In this document: one piece after another, positions 61,461-64,000 of the stretch
Layout of the letters: every line of letters begins with the position of its first letter
Position numbering within the stretch: the first letter of the stretch is position 1
NCBI RefSeq assembly: GCF_007713685.1
Contig: NZ_VMRJ01000001.1
Location: 1,408,129 to 1,472,128 of the forward strand
Length of the DNA: 64,000 nucleotides
Source of the DNA: Hymenobacter setariae
GTDB taxonomy: Bacteria > Bacteroidota > Bacteroidia > Cytophagales > Hymenobacteraceae
Direction of reading: 5' to 3'
Position numbers and translations under genes: made by a program
Notes under the pieces: generated by a model
What the model was told of the DNA's origin: nothing
The model's database searches: none
Seen by the model: the letters and a program-made list of their open reading frames with translations, nothing else

Positions 61461-62662
61461 TTGATGATTCTTTTTACACGCCCCCGGTCAGCCATTTTCT
61501 TGTCGGCACTGCTGTCCATAGTCAGTCTATTAGACGTAACTCCTGCTCAAGCACAGCAGCCAGTCGCCAACTACGTAGTAACAACGACTGGCGATACCCT
61601 GCGAGGACGCATTCAGCTAACAGGACGCGCGGCGACTGTTGTACATCTGCACCAGCGTCATCACCCAACTATTACGTATACAGCCAGCTTAGCAGCTATG
61701 GTACTGGCCACACTCCTCTGCGGGTGAGCAAACCCGTTGGCCGGCCGGCTGGCAAACCGCAACTACTAGTGCCATTGGTACGCGGCTACATGAGCCTATA
61801 TTCGGGCAAAGACCTAGTGGCGTCCCAAGTACGCTATTACCTACAGCCCGCTGATTCGGCATACGTGGTAGAAGTACCGCCCACTACGGCCCTGCTTACG
61901 TATGCCCGTTTGCTTTCTTCTTGTTCTAGCCTAAATATTGGCTCCAATGGCTTTACGGCCCGCTACCGCTACACGCAGAGCGGCCTAATTGCGCTGACCA
62001 CCGACTACAACCAGTGCTTGCAAAAACCTAGCGAGCTGGTGAAAACCCCGTCCGGCGTGCACGCGCAATTTGGTATAAAGGGTGGGGTAGGTTTTCCGAA
62101 CTTCTCGCCAATACTAACAGATTTTTACGCCCAGACTGTTTTCGGGCCTGGCGCTCAGAATACTTCTAGCTATCAAGCAGGTGCAGTAGCGCTATTCACT
62201 ACCCGTTCCAATTGGGGACTGCAACTCGAAGCTAATTACCTACACCTGGCGGGCACTTATCCACTTCCCACACTACCTGCCTCTAATCAAGGCACTTATG
62301 TTGGTTTATACGGAGTAAAGCTACGCTATTCGCAGTTGCAGGTACCGCTACTGGTACATTATACTTTTAGCCACGAGGCCGTAGCTCCCTACCTCAATAT
62401 AGGCCCAAGCTTAGCGGTTAATGTCAGCAACAGCTCTACCAAGCAGCTAGTGGACAGTAACGGCAGGCCCACCGGCGAGCAGGCGTACGACACCGGTGGC
62501 TCATCCGCTATCCTAGGTGGGGCCGCTGGAGCAGGCTGCTTGCTACGCATAAAAGGCGGGCCAGTCCTGCTACTTGAAGGGCGTTACGACTTGCCGTTGG
62601 ACTGGTTCGGCAATAATACCCTCGCCAAGTCGCTCCGTTTAGAAGCAGGTATTTTATTCTAA
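61461..62662 (+). pseudogene. Frameshifted outer-membrane beta-barrel (PorT-like) gene
   Basis: Two overlapping frames make one gene. The first (61461-61727) has a signal peptide ending AQAQ and the motif VVTTTGDTLRGRI, the usual start of Bacteroidota outer-membrane barrel proteins, then turns hydrophobic and out of family after TYTA (about 61685). The other frame picks up there as QLSSYGTGHTPLRV, then VSKPVGRPAGKPQLLV..., and continues to 62662 with barrel strands ending in LRLEAGILF, the aromatic C terminus used for outer-membrane insertion. A one-base deletion near 61685 explains both. The downstream GTG at 61724 is therefore not a real start. Either the gene is broken or the sequence has an error. 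Confidence 0.8.
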
Positions 62663-62717
62663 AAACGTCAGACACAGATTGACTCTGCATACCCCTATGG
62701 ACTAGGACTATATGCCA

Positions 62718-62752
62718 AAAAAAGCCTCCCGCAGCGTGCGGGAGGCTTTTTT
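62718..62752. terminator. Bidirectional intrinsic terminator
   Basis: AAAAAAGCCTCCCGCA (62718-62733) pairs exactly with 62737-62752 around GCG. A and T tracts flank the stem, so it can end the barrel gene and the convergent regulator gene. Confidence 0.95.
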
Positions 62753-62775
62753 GTTATGATAACGGCTTTAGGAAC

Positions 62776-63582
62776 CTAGGCGCGCTGCAATTGCATTGTC
62801 TTCACCTGCTGCGTCAGGTCCATCACAAGGCCCGCCAAGTGCTCCAGTGATACGCCACCAATGGGGAACGTGCTGCTGATATAGCTCTTGGCTTCCCAAA
62901 TTTCGAGCACATCCTCGGCTTTCAGGTCGTAGGGCGTGTAGCTGGGGTTATCAGAGTGCAGACCGAATAAGGCGTTTTGCTTCAGCTTATTATAAATACG
63001 CTTGAACACGATGCCATCTTTTTGGCTCACCACGATGCAAGGCGTACCATCCTTGATGGTGGCCCAGTCGTCGACATAGCGGCCCACGATGGTAGTGCCA
63101 CTGGTGAGCGGCAACATCGAGTCGCCAGCTATTTCGAAGGCGCGGTAAGTGCCCGTGCTTGGGAGCATCGGCAACCGGAAGCGGGGCAGCTCTTCAATAA
63201 ACTCGCGGTCGGCGTAGCCATTGAGGTAGCCCGCGGCAGCCTTCAATGGCACCAGTTCGATATTTTCTTTCTCATCGGACCCTACCGTGAAGGCCAGCAC
63301 CCGTAGGGGCTTCTCTTCAGGTAGCGTTTCGGTGAGCGGACCAGCCTCGCGCAAGGCAGCGGCGGTTTTAGCGTTCTTCTTTTTGGTAAAGTCGGTAGTA
63401 GCCAGCGAGTCGAGCGGAATATTGAACAGGCGCGCCATGTTCACGAGCGTGGCCAAGCGCGGCTCGGCGCGGCCCTCTTCGTAGGCACCCACCAGCGAGC
63501 GCTTAATATTCAGCTTGTCAGCCAACTGCGCCTGCGTCAAGCCCAGCTCACGGCGCCAAAATTTTAGATTGGTATTAATCAT
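62776..63582 (-). CDS. XRE-type regulator with LexA/CI-like S24 domain
   Basis: A 268-residue regulator. The HTH is at about 5-60 (LTQAQLADKLNIKRSLVGAYEEGRAEP). The C-terminal half is an S24-like peptidase domain with the Ser/Lys dyad Ser155 (GDSM) and Lys194 (VFKR), and an Ala-Gly pair at 117-118 (KAAAGYL), which is the bond cut in LexA, CI and UmuD. So it may undergo self-cleavage after DNA damage. It could control the divergent ThDP enzyme gene, itself, or a stress regulon. The ATG at 63582 starts the HTH; the frame is open to 63639. A possible operator lies in the intergenic region. Confidence 0.88.
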   Translation of the reverse strand: MINTNLKFWRRELGLTQAQLADKLNIKRSLVGAYEEGRAEPRLATLVNMARLFNIPLDSLATTDFTKKKNAKTAAALREAGPLTETLPEEKPLRVLAFTVGSDEKENIELVPLKAAAGYLNGYADREFIEELPRFRLPMLPSTGTYRAFEIAGDSMLPLTSGTTIVGRYVDDWATIKDGTPCIVVSQKDGIVFKRIYNKLKQNALFGLHSDNPSYTPYDLKAEDVLEIWEAKSYISSTFPIGGVSLEHLAGLVMDLTQQVKTMQLQRA

Positions 63583-63683
63583 AAGTAGATGGAAGGCAAA
63601 GGAGGGAAATGCCCAACGCGACGGGCTGACGACGCACACTTTTCAGCAACACAAGGCGCAAGTTACTAATTCCATTAGACTTG

Positions 63684-63710
63684 CCAACGAACTTGGTTCA
63701 AATTTGTTGG
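63684..63710. promoter_or_regulatory. Candidate operator between regulator and ThDP enzyme
   Basis: CCAACGAACTT (63684-63694) and AAATTTGTTGG (63700-63710) form an inverted repeat with nine of eleven matches and a five-base centre. It lies between divergent genes, where an autoregulated LexA/CI-like protein would bind. Confidence 0.4.
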
Positions 63711-63800
63711 GCTACTAAAAAAAATGTGCCTTTTTGCCCAAAAAATGCCTATGCACGTAGGAAATAGTAGTTTTTAAACTTTTAAAAATTCCTACTACCA

Positions 63801-64000
63801 ATGGCTAAAACCGGAGCTGACCTATTGGTCGAACGACTGCTGGACTGGGGCGTAGATACTATCTTCAGCCTGCCCGGCGATGGCATCAACGGCATTTACG
63901 AATCGCTGCGCACGCACCAGGATAAGATAAAGCTGGTGCTGGTGCGCCACGAAGAATCTGCCGCTTTTATGGCGGCGGGCTACGCCAAGTTTACGGGTAA
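63801..64000 (+). CDS. ThDP-dependent enzyme (pyruvate oxidase/acetolactate synthase-like), 5' part
   Basis: The first 66 codons of a thiamine-diphosphate enzyme, cut by the window end. MAKTGADLLVERLLDWGVDT opens the PYR domain, FSLPGDGINGIYESL follows, and Glu51 in VLVRHEESAAFMAAGYA is the conserved Glu that activates ThDP. The start resembles PoxB-type pyruvate oxidases and related ThDP-requiring proteins more than biosynthetic acetolactate synthases, but the rest is needed to decide. It is divergent from the LexA/CI-like regulator and may be under its control. Confidence 0.85.
   Translation, partial: MAKTGADLLVERLLDWGVDTIFSLPGDGINGIYESLRTHQDKIKLVLVRHEESAAFMAAGYAKFTG

Noticed and set aside
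61724-62662. A separate gene starting at GTG 61724
   Set aside because: It lacks a signal peptide and begins inside a barrel protein; joined to the upstream frame it makes one normal gene.
1-64000. CRISPR arrays, insertion sequences, prophage or toxin-antitoxin loci
   Set aside because: No regular spaced repeats, transposase, integrase or phage structural genes were found; the repeats seen are inverted and intergenic.

Overview
The window looks like chromosome of a GC-rich member of the Bacteroidota, most likely Hymenobacter or a close relative; the genus is inferred from gene content and no marker gene fixes it. Supporting signs are a type IX secretion (T9SS) C-terminal domain, many alanine-rich lipoproteins, candidate promoters with the Bacteroidota -7 element TAnnTTTG and few Shine-Dalgarno sites, TTG/GTG starts, and tandem YfiT-type hydrolases. 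No phage, insertion sequence, integron, CRISPR array or rRNA operon is visible. One tRNA (Leu, CAG) is present.

Layout. 1-3.1 kb: two uncharacterised proteins and a cysteine-less MGMT-like protein. 3.3-9.1 kb: a complete RND efflux operon (adaptor, pump, TolC-like channel) with palindromic repeats between its genes. 9.4-10.8 kb: two tandem 3D-domain proteins with a gene-conversion tract. 10.9-20.9 kb: a long minus-strand block with a GT2 glycosyltransferase, M14 carboxypeptidase, two tandem zinc-dependent phospholipase C-like proteins, a CaiB-type CoA transferase, an ABC ATPase overlapping a small membrane protein, and a methyltransferase. 21-32 kb: DEAD-box helicase, M16 double-domain protease, icd, two YfiT-like hydrolases, TPR lipoprotein, lpdA. 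32-42 kb: YceI with a MarR regulator, dipeptide epimerase, SDF symporter, lipoproteins, a large GAF protein, PAP2 phosphatase. 42-54 kb: tRNA-Leu, methyltransferase, M61 protease, Bax-inhibitor-1 protein, MBL hydrolase, sodium:solute symporter, TonB-like protein, ABC exporter, a broken exbD and a Gfo/Idh/MocA lipoprotein. 54-64 kb: VanZ-like protein, GH3-family enzyme coupled to a small membrane gene with an in-frame TGA, OsmC, PH-like membrane protein, T9SS cargo, phosphohexomutase, a frameshifted outer-membrane barrel gene, a LexA/CI-like regulator and the start of a ThDP enzyme.

Most genes are ordinary housekeeping, envelope and stress functions. The unusual layer is in the DNA itself. The palindrome CCTAGG is strongly over-represented (about 86 by hand count), inside genes as CTA-GGN Leu-Gly codon pairs and inside terminators. 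Many intergenic gaps are almost entirely long, near-perfect inverted repeats; in one case (32784-32857) the repeat fills the gap exactly from stop codon to stop codon. Three gene remnants (exbD, a small membrane gene, an outer-membrane barrel) show recent decay or sequence errors.
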